Source: Neofusicoccum parvum (Eukaryota; Ascomycota; Dothideomycetes; Botryosphaeriales; Botryosphaeriaceae). From it: 64,000 nucleotides of DNA. The notes under the pieces were generated by a model. The model saw only the letters and a program-made list of their open reading frames with translations. It did no database searches and was not told the DNA's origin. The stretch covers positions 2,170,001 through 2,234,000 of the forward strand of contig CP087209.1 in assembly GCA_020912385.1 (NCBI GenBank). The letters are read 5' to 3'. How positions within the stretch are numbered: the stretch's first letter is position 1; each line of letters begins with the position of its first letter. Positions 34,528-45,401 of this stretch are shown here, in pieces. The position numbers were made by a program, and so were the translations under genes.

Positions 34528-37257
34528 ATGTCTATCAAGAAGAAACGTCCTTCTATTTCCAAGTCTTTTGAGGGAGATGTTGAGCATATCGAGGACTGCG
34601 GTCGGCCGGCGACCTCAATTGACTACAATCGCAATGTTGCTGCAAAGTAAGTCAGGGTTAAGTCGGGGTTTCCACAACTGATTTCCACCAGGAATTCGAT
34701 ACTGACACATTTTCTCAGGATTCTCAACCCACTCGCTGGCATCTCGAGGGAGGAGCTTTTATTGAAGGTTTCCGCGTTCTGCGTCGATGCAGGTCTCCAA
34801 GAGCATCTCTCAGTATTCCAGAAAGGCGCCCTGGTGGCACAAAACCCTCACGATTTTGAGAAGATACCAGAGCTTGATGAGAAAGACAAGTATCATCTCC
34901 GCCGGGAGATCTCACGTACGTCCGAACCCACGGTAAACGTTCGGGATATTGATGTGCGTGGATATAGACAAATGGCGCCTCCCAAAGGATCTTTACTGGA
35001 CCATTGCAGTATGCTCGCTTGGCTCTGCAATTCAGTAAGTCTCGTAATCATATCATGGATACCATCTGACGAGCTTCAGGGGCTGGGACAATACCGGTGC
35101 AAACGGAGCCAATCTCTCATTCCCGGTTGAATTTGGAATTGATCACAACCATTGGATCGTTGGTTTCATCAACTCAGCGTAAGCTCATACTTACGACGTC
35201 GATTTTACATGAGGGTTCCTGACGGCGCTTTTACAGTCCTACGATTTTTGGTCTTGCGAGGTAAAGCCAGATGTATACCACCGAATCTTGACTCTGTCGC
35301 TCACACGACGCAGTGCATGGGCTACAGACCCGTTGAATTCCTGGCTCGGCCGGAGAGGAGTAATCTTCCTCAGTGGCCTTTTGTAAGTCTCATCTCCGCA
35401 TAACACATTTGGTGGAATGCTTACCTCCTCAGCTGCGTGTTTCCAGTCTTGGCGCAAGCATTTGCACAGAACTGGCAAGGACTTCTGATCTGCCGTTTGT
35501 TCATGGGACTCGGTAATGAATAAGCCCATGGAAAATATCAGATTGAATCTGACAGTATCCTACAGGAATGGGCATCAAGATCACAACCATACCAATCATG
35601 ACGTCTGAGGCATCACCGGCTCCAATTCGTGGAGCTCTCGTTATGAGTTTCCAGTTATGGGTAGCCTTTGGAATCTTCATGTAAGAGTAAATCTACGAAT
35701 TGCTCTTGCACATCACTGATAGTTTTACAGAGGCTTCTGTTCTAATCTGGTTTTTTACGACATTGGAAAACTTGCCTGGCGTTTCCAACTGGCGGCAGCA
35801 TTCGTTCCAGCTATACCAATTCTGATTCTGGTTTGGCTTTGCCCTGGTAGGAACAACGGAAAGTATACTTTATGAATTATTTCTGATCTTCGATAGAATC
35901 ACCTCGATGGCTTCTAAAGAAACACCGATATCAAGACTCTTTCCACTCATTCTGCCGGCTCCGAAATTCCCCAGTCATGGCAGCTCGCGACCTCGTGCGT
36001 TTAATTAATCTATAAGATACCACAGTTGACTTGCTGACAAGCTGTGAAATAGTACTACGCACACTGCCAGATCACTCAGGAGAACGATGCCTTCGGGGGC
36101 ACGACCCTCCTCCGCCGCCTCCGTGAACTCTTCACCGTTCCTCGTCTCCGCCGAGCTTCACTGTCTGGTGGTCTTATTATGACCGCGCAACAATTTAGTG
36201 GGATAAATATCATGAGCTTCTACGTGAGTCATTTGTGAAGCCCGTGGTCTGGTAGAGATGAGGCTAACACAATGCAGTCGTCCACCATCTTCTCTGAAGC
36301 GGGTTACTCCACCAAACAATGCCTTCTGGCCTCCTTCGGCTTCGGTCTTGTGAACTTTGTGTTTGCTTTCCCGGCCATCTGGACCATAGACACATTTGGC
36401 CGTCGCAACCTTCTGCTGTTTACGTTTCCGAATATGGCGTGGTGTCTCGTGGTTGCCGGATGCCTGTTCCTCCTCCCGCATGATGTTGACGCGAGAGTGC
36501 CACTTATCGCGCTATTCATCTACTTATTCACCGCATTCTACTCACCCGGTAAGGCATCCCCAACTTTCAGTTTTTTTCTAAACTATAAAAGGTTGGTTCG
36601 GAGGGTATTGCAAAAGTTGCATACTCATAGGCAGTCGAAGCAGTCATCCGGATGGGTTGGACATTTCTTTGACTGCACAATTTCATCCGGGCGAATGCTT
36701 TGACTACTCATGTGTGAAGAGTATGGACTTCTTCATTTAACCACATACTAACGGTTTCAGGAATCGGCCCCGTCCCAGCCGTCTACACTGCAGAATGCTT
36801 CCCCCTGTCCCACCGCGAGATCGGTGTAGCATTCTGCGTTTGTGTGAATAACATCATCGCCAGCATTCTCAGCCTTACTTTCCCGCCACTTCTTAGTGCA
36901 CTGTCTCCAACCGGGGGTGAGTTCGTCTGAAAAGGGCCGTTTTCTATCACACTGACATGGATATGCAGCGTTCGGCTTCTACGCAGGACTCAATATGCTC
37001 GCCTTTGTGCTATTATTCTTCATTGTGCCTGAGACAAGGTATGAGATATGTCCCCTTGGCCATCGCAAGTTTTCTGACTTTTCATACTCATCAGACAACG
37101 CACTCTCGAGGAACTCGACTATGTTTTCGGCGTCCCAACCCGCCGCCACGCCTCTTACCAAGTCCGCACCTGGCTACCATGGGCGGTTCGGCGTTATATC
37201 CTGCTCGAGCGGGATGCGAAATGGCAGCCGCTGTACCGGTTTTCCGGCGCGTATTGA
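34528..37257 (+). CDS. MFS sugar transporter (sugar porter family), 15 exons
   Basis: Fifteen exons join in frame to 604 residues: 34528-34646, 34719-34915, 34968-35034, 35080-35178, 35237-35260, 35314-35382, 35433-35512, 35566-35680, 35731-35846, 35897-35994, 36053-36223, 36278-36548, 36761-36916, 36969-37038, 37095-37257. The N-tail of about 110 residues is hydrophilic. Sugar-porter signatures are clear: [15 protein letters not shown] after TM1, [15 protein letters not shown] after TM6, [12 protein letters not shown] in TM7, DTFGRRN, and [15 protein letters not shown] at the end. It should import a hexose, pentose, disaccharide or polyol by proton symport at the plasma or vacuolar membrane. 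The gene faces the transaldolase across a shared promoter and precedes a secreted beta-galactosidase. Exon 5 has only 24 bases. Intron 12 (212 bases) has a TACTAAC branch site. Confidence 0.9.
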
Positions 37258-37583
37258 GTGGCCCGCGAGCTGCAACGCAAAGCCATGTAACTCTCTCTCC
37301 TATAATTTGTAGTCTTCGCAACAGAAAGTTCAAAATATCTATGCTTTCAAGTCAAGTCTATGTATAACAGGATCATTGACGGTCACATCTGGATGGCGCT
37401 AGTTAAAGTAGTGTTGACCGCGGACCACCCACGGCGTCCACCCAGAGATCACCCTCTGGCCTCCCTCCTCCTCCGGGTCGTGATACTGCCGGGTGATCTG
37501 GTTGGTGCGCATGTTACCTCCAGCGTTGTGGGGAGGATCTTGATGGAGACAGTGCAGAGGTGCGGCCCATGTTCAGCCGGATG
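37258..37583. other. Intergenic 3' of sugar transporter
   Basis: 326 bases downstream of the transporter; probably its 3' UTR meeting that of the possible small minus-strand gene. Nothing else seen. Confidence 0.5.
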
Positions 37584-37958
37584 CTAGCGTTGATGGGGGC
37601 TCGAGGAGGCTGAAGGAGAAAGCTCATCAATGCCTGGGTCGGCTGGGTTGGCGTCGTTCTCTAGGTCTTGGAAGCGGAAGTTGAGGCTGAAATCCTGGGA
37701 TTCCACTTCAAGAGTACGTCCCGATACATCGGTTTGCTCTTCGAAACTGCTTCATCGTACAGTGGCAAAGAAGTTCGACTTACCCTTTCGATACTTATCT
37801 CTGCTCGTATCCTCCGGCGACCACTACACAAATTCCAGCCTGGGTATCTTCGCCGCGATGCTGGCATCTTTCTTGCTGGCTCTTTTCGAAACAACTTTAT
37901 TTCCTGGCCTTGGGCCTTTGCTTTTGGAAGTCGTTAATTTTCTTTTTCCCTTTTTCAT
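37584..37958 (-). CDS. Possible small two-exon gene or decayed coding region
   Basis: One minus-strand frame reads as a lysine-rich start (MKKGKRKLTTSKSKG) and, after two stop codons, an acidic, protein-like tail (TLEVESQDFSLNFRFQDLE, ending ASSSPHQR). An intron with donor GTAGTG and acceptor GCAG (37827-37747, 81 bases) removes both stops and keeps the frame, giving 97 residues (exons 37958-37828 and 37746-37584). If that intron is not used, this is a pseudogene whose two stops, TAG and TGA, could each come from a single C-to-T change in CAG and CGA. I do not recognise the protein. A strong alternative donor (GTAAGT) inside would leave only a 37-base intron, too short. The region lies between the sugar transporter and the beta-galactosidase. 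Confidence 0.4.
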
Positions 37959-38636
37959 TTCTTTGTCTTGTTTTCAGCTTCTTCGGCTCTTTTTCTCATG
38001 TTTACATCTTCACCTTCCCATCATGCCATCGGTTGCCTGGGTCTTCTCGTCTATTCAGTCCAGCTACGGAGCGTCCGGCCAAGCGGAGCTCTCATGACTT
38101 ACCGCTTGGATTTCGCTTGGATAGGCCGGGTATATGGGTAAGCGAGTCGGCCTCACACCACGCCATCGCATGCTTTTGGAAGATCGCCGTGGCAGAGCAC
38201 GAGACCGGCGGCCCGCCCACGGCCGTCGCCTAAGTTTTATATTTGGCGTGGTGCAATTTGGCGCCACTCTGGTGAATATAGCTCGCTTGCAGGCTGGCAT
38301 GGCGTGCGGGGCAGCCGGGCACCGGGTCGCCCAATACGAGACCCCACAATCTTCGGCACAAAGCCCAGCGACAGCCTGAATGGGGCCATCCTTCCGCGGT
38401 TTGATTGGGACCCTGCACCGCCGCCAGGAAACATGCACCTCGTTTTAGATTGCAAGGCCGTCCCCAAACACCACCCCGGCGCCGATCCCCGCGCGCTGAT
38501 TGATGGACCTTGTGCCTGGCCATGGCCCGCATACCGTATTTTAGTATGACTTCATGGCCCGCGGCTCAATTAAAACGTACGCTGCTCGACGCCTCTTCGT
38601 CGTGCCTCACGCTCCTTTGCTTTCCCGCCAGCAGCC
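37959..38636. promoter_or_regulatory. Beta-galactosidase upstream region
   Basis: About 680 bases upstream of the GH35 gene. GCGGGG at 38306-38311 and CCGGGG on the minus strand at 38474-38479 match the CreA carbon-repressor consensus SYGGRG. Such short matches are expected by chance in GC-rich DNA, so this is weak evidence. Confidence 0.3.
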
Positions 38637-41600
38637 ATGCGTGCCCTCGCCGCCGTGCTGCTCCTGCTGGGAGCAGTCGTCTCCCTGGTCAGCGGACAGC
38701 GCGACAACGGCTACACCGACGTCGTCCAGTGGGATGAGGGCAGCTTGTTCGTCAATGGCGAGCGCGTCTTCATCTACTCCGGCGAGTTCCACTACGCCCG
38801 TCTTCCGGTGCCGGATCTCTGGCGCGATGTCTTCCAGAAGTTCAAGGCGAACGGCCTGAACACCATAAGGTGCGCAGCACTGCAAGCACTTGCATTCTCA
38901 CGGATGCCCCGCTGACGATCACAGCGTCTACTTCTTTTGGTCGTATCACTCCCCCTCGGAAGGAGTTTTCGATTTCGAGTCCCCTGGCAAAGATATCCAG
39001 AAGCTGTTCGACATTGCCAAGGAGGAAGGACTCTACATCATCGCCCGCCCGGGTCCTTACTGCAACGCCGAGACCAGCGCTGGTGGATACGGCCTCTATC
39101 TCACCGACGGCAGTGGTGGCGACATCCGATCGAACGACGAGACTTACCACGAACAATGGCTGCCTTGGATCAACGCGGTGCTGCCGATCATCGCTCGCAA
39201 CCAGATCACAGAAGGAGGCCCGGTCATCCTTGTCCAGGTGGAGAACGAGCTGACGGAGACGCGTCATGTGGCAGATGACCCTCTCGTCTTGTACATGGAA
39301 CAACTAAAGGAGGCGTTCCGGGACAATGGCATCGTCGTCCCCTTCACGTCAAACGAAAAGGGCATGCGCGGCCAGAGCTGGTCCACCGACTACCAGAACG
39401 TCGGAGGCGCTGTGGACATCTACGGTCTGGACAGCTATGCCGGAGGACTCAGCTGTTCGAACATCGACACCGGCTTCACCATCCTCCGCACCTACTACCA
39501 GTGGTTCCAGAACTACTCGTGGACGCAGCCGGAGTTTTCACCCGAGTTCAAGGGCGGTTGGTTCCAGCCCTGGGGAGGCTACTTCTTCGACGACTGTGTC
39601 TCCGAGCACGACACGGCCTACCCTGATGTGTTCTACAAGAACAACATCGCGCAGAGGATGACACTTCAGAACATGTACATGACCTATGGCGGAACCAACT
39701 GGGGCCATCTTGCTGCACCAGTGGTATGTTGTCCATTAACATCCAAGGAGAGAGCCCAGAAAAGATGCTGACAAAATCAGGTCTACACCTCTTACGACTA
39801 TGGAGCTCCTCTCAGAGAGACCCGTGAGGTCTGGGACAAGTTCAAGCACATCAAGCTCATCAGCCTGTTCACGCGTGTCAGCAAGGGCCTCCTTCACACC
39901 GAGATGGAAAGCAACGGCACCGGCAACGCGGTCAACTCGTCCTCCATCTTCACCTGGGTCCTTCGTAATCCCGAAACCCAGGGCGGCTTCTACGTCACTC
40001 AGCACGACAACTCCAGGTCTCGTGAAAACACCGCGTTCTCTTTGGACGTGGCCACCTCGGAAGGCACAGTGACCATTCCCAGCCTTGACCTGCGTGGCCG
40101 TCAGAGCAGGATCGTGGTGTCGGACTATCCTGTTGGAGAAGACTACACGCTGCTGTACTCGTCCGCGGAAGTCCTGACCTACGGCCTGTTCGACGTCCCT
40201 GTCCTCGTCTTCTACCTCAACGAAGGCCAGGTCGGCGAGCTTGCCTTCAAGGGAGCCCTCAAGAACACGAACTTCACCACGCATGGTGCCGACACGGACT
40301 TTGCCGCCGCTGCCACCGGCAACGGCACGTCGAACGCGTTCAAGTACACGCAAGCAAAGGGCGCCACCGTCATCAAGTTCGCGCAAGGGCCGGTCCTCTA
40401 CCTTCTCGAGAGATGGGCCGCCTACACCTTCTTCGCACCGCCAACAACGGAGAACCCGGACGTCTCCCCTGACGAGCAAGTTTTCGTGCTGGGCCCGTAC
40501 CTCGTGCGCGGCGCCTCCGTCTCGGGCAGCACCGTCTCGATATCCGGCGACCACACCAACGACACGGCCATCGACGTCTACGTCGGCGACCCCTCCGTCC
40601 AGACCATCAGCTGGAACGGCGCCGAGCTCGAGACGACCCGCTCCGCCTACGGCTCGCTCCAAGCCGCGCTCCCGGGCATCGTCGACCGCGAGGTGTCCCT
40701 CCCCGCGCTCTCTGGCTGGAAGGTGGCCGACGCGCTCCCCGAGGCCAACCGCACGTACGACGACTCGCGCTGGACCGTCGCCAACAAGACCACCACGCTC
40801 AGCCCGCTGAAGCCCGCCACGCTGCCCGTCCTGTACGGCAGCGACTACGGCTTCTACACCGGCATCTTCGTCTACCGCGGCTACTTCGACGGCCGCACCG
40901 CCACCGCCGCCAACATCAGCGTGCAGGGCGGCGCCGCGGCCGGCTGGTCCGCGTGGCTCAACGGCGCGCTGGTGGGCGGGCACCCGGGCAACGCGTCGCT
41001 CATCTCGACGACGGCGCTGCTCGACTTCTCGGGCGCCGAGCTGGCGGACCGCGGCAACGTGCTGACCGTCGTGACCGACTACCACGGCCACGACCAGGAC
41101 TCGCAGGGCCCGTACGGCCCGCTCAACCCGCGCGGCATCGTCGCCGCGGCGCTGGTCGGCGCCGCCAACGCGACCGAGCAGTTCTCGCAGTGGAGGATCC
41201 AGGGCAACGCCGGCGGCGGCGCTGGCTACGTCGACCCCGTGCGCGGCCCGATGAACGAGGGCGGCCTGCACGGCGAGCGCCTGGGCTGGCACCTGCCCGG
41301 CTTCGACGACTCCGCGTGGGAGGACGGCAGCCCGACGGACGGGTTCGCCGGCGCGGGCATCCGGTGGTACCGCACCGAGTTCGCGCTCGACGTGGACGAG
41401 GATCTGGATGCGCCGATCGGGCTGGAGGTGAGCATTCCGGACGGGACGGTCGCGAGGGTGCAGATTTTCGTCAACGGGTGAGTTGTCCTTGTCGCGTTCT
41501 CGTGCTTAGAGGGAGGAGGTTTGTGCTGACGTCCGGGCAGATACCAGTACGGCAAGTACCTGCCGCACATTGGGCCGCAGACGAGGTTCCCGTTCCCGCC

Positions 41601-41787
41601 GGGCGTGCTGAACAACCGCGGCTCGAACAGCTTGTCGCTCAGCGTCTGGGCGCAGGAAGAGGGAGGCGTGGCGTTCGACAAGCTCGAGCTCGTCCTGTAC
41701 GGCAAGTACCAGTCGGGCTTTGGGTTCTCGAAGGACTGGAGTGCGTTGCAGCCGGGCTGGTCGGAGGACCGCCTGCAGTATGTGTAG
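38637..41787 (+). CDS. Secreted beta-galactosidase, glycoside hydrolase family 35
   Basis: Four exons (38637-38869, 38925-39723, 39781-41477, 41541-41787) give 991 residues, close to fungal LacA enzymes of about 1000. A signal peptide (about 1-20) is followed by the GH35 barrel: [26 protein letters not shown], the likely acid/base Glu186 in QVENEL and the likely nucleophile Glu285 in [28 protein letters not shown] spans the second intron. Beta-sandwich domains typical of fungal GH35 fill the rest, with several N-glycosylation sequons. It removes terminal beta-galactose from lactose-like sugars, pectic galactan or xyloglucan outside the cell. With the sugar transporter and transaldolase nearby it suggests local galactoside use. 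Confidence 0.96.
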
Positions 41788-42123
41788 ATGGGAGGAGGTA
41801 TACCACTAGTGTAGCATATGTTGCAGATGCAATTGTCGGTCCATGGTGGTGAAGTGACGTGACGGTTCACTGTGCTCGGGCAGAGTGCGCAGACTCACGA
41901 CCCGACGAGCCGCGGGGGTGCACAGACATTCTGGTGCGGCGGACATAAGCGGCGCTACGGATTATCTTGCTGCTGAACATTTTCAACGCGCCGCCGTCTT
42001 CTCTCGTCGTCACCGCATGCACTACCCGCCAGCGTGCCCCCCGTCACCATACGCTCTTTAACCACAAGCCCTGCGGGGCGCCGTCTCTTCACTCCTCCTC
42101 TCGCACCCTTCACCCGCGCCATC
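41788..42123. other. Intergenic between beta-galactosidase and DUS1
   Basis: 336 bases: 3' UTR of the beta-galactosidase and promoter of the Dus1 gene. No further feature is seen. Confidence 0.5.
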
Positions 42124-43924
42124 ATGACCGTGCCCACCACCACCCACGCCTCAAATGGTTCCGAGCAGAAGCCTCTCTGCTTCCCGAGACCGAAGCTCCA
42201 TGGCCGCGCATTCTACGAGAGCATCGGCAGCCCGAAGCTGGTTCTTGCGCCAATGGTGGAAGCCTCAGAATTCGTGCGCCAGCCCTCGGCCTCTCCACGC
42301 CTCCACCTCCGCTTCCGCTAACCGTCGCCCGCAGGCCTGGCGGATGCTCAGCCGCTCCTTCATGCCCGACGACCAGAAGGGCAACCTCCTCGCCTACACG
42401 CCCATGTTCCACTCGCGCCTCTTCCACGAGAAACCGCCGTACCGCAAGCAGTCCTTCCAGCCGCTCCGCGACGCCATCCCCTCGCCGCCCGACGCCTCGC
42501 ACCTGTCGCAATACACGCAGTCCGACGCCTTCCTCGACGGCAACCCGGCCATCGACCGGCCGCTCATCGTCCAATTCTGCTCGAACGACCCGGCCGACTT
42601 CCTCGCCGCCGCCCAGCACGTAGCGCCGTTCTGCGACGCCGTCGACCTCAACCTCGGGTGCCCGCAGGGCATCGCGCGCAAGGGGCACTACGGGGCGTTC
42701 CTGCAGGAAGACTGGGCGACCATCTCGGCGCTGGTGGGGCGGCTGCACGCGGAGCTGGCGGTGCCAGTCACAGCCAAGTTCCGGGTGCAGGAGACGCGCG
42801 AGAAGACGCTGGCGTACGCGCGCATGCTGGTCGACGCGGGCGCCAGCATCCTCACGGTGCACGGCCGGCAGCGGCACCAGAAGGGCCACGAGACCGGGCT
42901 GGCCGACTGGGCCGCCATCCGCCACCTGCGCGACCACCTGCCGCCCGGGACGGTGCTCTTCGCCAACGGCAACATCCTGCAGCACGACGACATCGCCGCC
43001 TGCCTGGCCGCCACCGGCGCCGACGGCGTCATGAGCGCCGAGGGCAACCTGCACGACCCCACCATCTTCGCCGACCCGCCGCCCGTCGGCTGCGAGGGCC
43101 GCGAGTACTGGCGCGGCAGGGACGGCAAGGGCGGCTTCCGCATGGACGCCGTGCTCCGCCGCTACATGGATATCATATACACGTACGTGCAGGGCGTGGC
43201 GCCGCCGCCGCGGAAACCGCTGTTCCTGCCGTCCGACCCGCCGCCGGCGGTGGAGGAGAAGGAAGAACAGTCGCGAAAACGGGAGGCGGAGGACGAGGGC
43301 CAACCGCCGACGAAGAAGCAGAAGGTGGCGGCGGCGAAGAAGAAGGGCAAGGAGGCAAAGAAGGTCGAGAGGTCGACGGATCCGAACTTGACGGCGATGC
43401 AGTCGCACCTCTTCCGCCTGCTGCGGCCGCTCGTCGCCAGGCACACGAACATCCGCGACGCGCTGGCCAGGTGCCGCGCCGGCGACGTCGAGGCGTTCGA
43501 GAACGTGCTGCAGATGGTGGAGGCCGCGGTAAAGGAGGGGCTGATCGAGTACGAGAGGGAGGCTGCGCGGCTGGCGGAGAATGATAGCGTGAGGGAGAGT
43601 GCCGCGGCGAAGGAGGAGAAGGAGCTCGATCCGCACGAGAGCTCGGTCGCCGCCGTGAACAGGTGCAAGCGTCCGTGGTTTATCTGCCAGCCGTACGTGC
43701 GGCCGCTGCCGAAGGAGGCGTTGGAGAAGGGCGCGCTGTCGTTGAGCAAGAAGGACAAGGCGAAGCTGGAGAAGGAGAAGCAGCAGCAGGACGAGGAGGC
43801 GAAGAAGGCGGGGGTGGCGCCGGAGGGGAAGGTCGAGGAGGTGGTGGTGGGGGAGAAGGTCGAGGGTGGGGAGGTCAAGGTGGAGAAGGCTGAGATACCC
43901 AAGGAAGGAATGGTCTGTGGTTGA
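42124..43924 (+). CDS. DUS1: tRNA-dihydrouridine(16/17) synthase Dus1
   Basis: Two exons (42124-42273, 42335-43924) give 579 residues. The 61-base intron splits the FMN-binding start, read after splicing as LVLAPMVEASEFAWRMLSR, matching the APMVDQSELAWR pattern of Dus1. The catalytic cysteine is Cys159 in DLNLGCPQGIARKGHYG. KFRVQETREKTLAYA, LTVHGRQRHQKG and FANGNI are the phosphate- and FMN-binding strands. The enzyme reduces uridines 16 and 17 in the D-loop of cytoplasmic tRNAs using NADPH. Residues from about 360 form a Lys/Glu-rich extension with a C-terminal charged tail, longer than in yeast Dus1, possibly for RNA binding. A frame read straight through the intron also stays open nearby, but it lacks the FMN-binding start. 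Confidence 0.94.
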
Positions 43925-44809
43925 TGCGGCGATAGATGGATATGGGTTCTACGGATGGAAAAAAGACACGCATGTTCAAGGCAAATGTCATGCGAGCATA
44001 GATCAAGGCGTTTTAAGGGGGCATTTGGCGGTGAGGATATAGATATGTACAGATAACGGATAGTCTTCCATGTGGACGCAGACCTGAGCTCTCATTAAAA
44101 GCGTCTCTTACCCAAGAGAGTGTTCTTATTCCGTCATCAACAAGGAAAGAGAAGCCTCCAACTGGATTGAATCAGCTTTCTCATGAGGAACACTAATGTA
44201 TCCTGAACTGCTTCCGGGCATACGTACTCCCCACATCTGACTGGTAGTGGTCGGTTGTTTGCATCATGTGTAAGCGGACAACAAGAGATAATGGAGAAAG
44301 CTCACGATGGTGATGATCCTGTTAAGTAGCTATTCTGTAAGGTGAACATCAGCATTGATTCTTAAGGTAGATGTCAATCGTCACATATGATATGATATTA
44401 GAAGGGCGGTGGAGAAGAACTGAAGTGTTCATGACCGCACTGCTGGCTACTCATAGTCAATTGCCTCAGCTTCTATCAATAAAAGTTGATAGAAAGTGTC
44501 GAAGCTTTTGGAATATTAGCAACCCAATTTTTTTTTTAAAAAAAAAGAAAGCATGAACACTAGAAGAGCAAGGGCTGTGCTTATATATTTAAAAATTGGC
44601 GATAGGAATACAAAGGCTGGCTCGTCACTTGACGAAAGATCAGTTTCGCGTAAAAACCCCGTAGAAAGTTCATACAGCGAACACATTGAATTCGTGTTAG
44701 CAATAGCGCGGCGGATCTTCAACGTGCTTAAACTTTTCTCTTCTTTCCCCCTTTCCCCCCCCCCCCCCCCCCAAAATTCTTTTTTCCAACAGAGTAGTGG
44801 TGAATGTGT
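43925..44809. other. AT-rich intergenic DNA with homopolymer runs
   Basis: Base composition shifts sharply to AT after the DUS1 stop. A T10/A10-like inverted homopolymer lies around 44527-44548 and an 18-base poly-C run at 44755-44772. I see no gene and no recognisable transposon protein. Confidence 0.5.
44755..44772. repeat. Poly-C run, 18 bases
   Basis: Uninterrupted C homopolymer just downstream of the small membrane-protein gene; its length may be uncertain in the assembly. Confidence 0.85.
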
Positions 44810-45401
44810 TTAACGAAGCCACTGCACGAACGCCCAGATGAGCGTCTCAGCGCCAACCACCACGACGCAGGCAACCGGCCCCAGCCTCGACCCATAAGTT
44901 ATGGCGGGCATCCCTAAGCAGATAAATAGAATTACATCAAAAACGATGGCCGTAAATCCCCATACGCAGACCAACAGCCCAAATGACGTGTCATGGAGCT
45001 TGTTTCCGTGCCCGTCCTCCCCGGCGGGCAAAAGGAACAGAGCTATCTCCAAGGCCGAGGTCACAAGGGAGAACACCGCCCAAGTCACCATCGCGCGTGT
45101 GAACACAATGATTTCCTCAAGAGGAACACCGAGGAATTTCATGTGGGGGATGTCGTCTGGTGATCGTGCTCGAGAGGTTAGCTGGGGCGCCATATGGATT
45201 TCGTTTGAGATCCAGATACTACGGTCTTCATTGACCGGAGGCTTATACAGATTGGAATTGTTGGGATGAGAAATGGCGTTTCTTACCGTCATCTTCATCA
45301 TGGAGGGAACCAAGCTCCAGATCGGGGGCTGCCCAAGGTGGTTGTCCAGGCGGAGAGGCAGTGCTCGAGAAAGTAAGATATACGGTGTTGGGCTTTTCCA
45401 T
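44810..45401 (-). CDS. Small membrane protein, three predicted TM segments
   Basis: Two exons (45401-45287, 45225-44810) with a 61-base intron (GTAAGA to AG) give 176 residues. The N-terminal 70 residues are hydrophilic and Pro/Asp-rich. Three hydrophobic segments follow, starting near FTRAMVTWAVFSLVTSALE, LLVCVWGFTAIVFDVILFIC and GPVACVVVVGAETLIWAFVQ, with a conserved-looking YGSRLGP turn between the last two. I do not recognise the family; similar small multi-pass proteins are common orphans in filamentous fungi. The frame extends upstream to 45488 but without an ATG, so 45401 is the first available start; an upstream exon is possible. It is the only gene in an AT-rich island. Confidence 0.65.

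Noticed and set aside
39736..41292. 518-codon minus-strand open frame
   Set aside because: It is antisense to the GH35 beta-galactosidase. The Arg/Ala/Val-rich, domain-less sequence is a shadow of GC-rich codons.
42122..43636. 504-codon minus-strand open frame
   Set aside because: Antisense to DUS1; Arg/Leu-rich low-complexity sequence with no domain.
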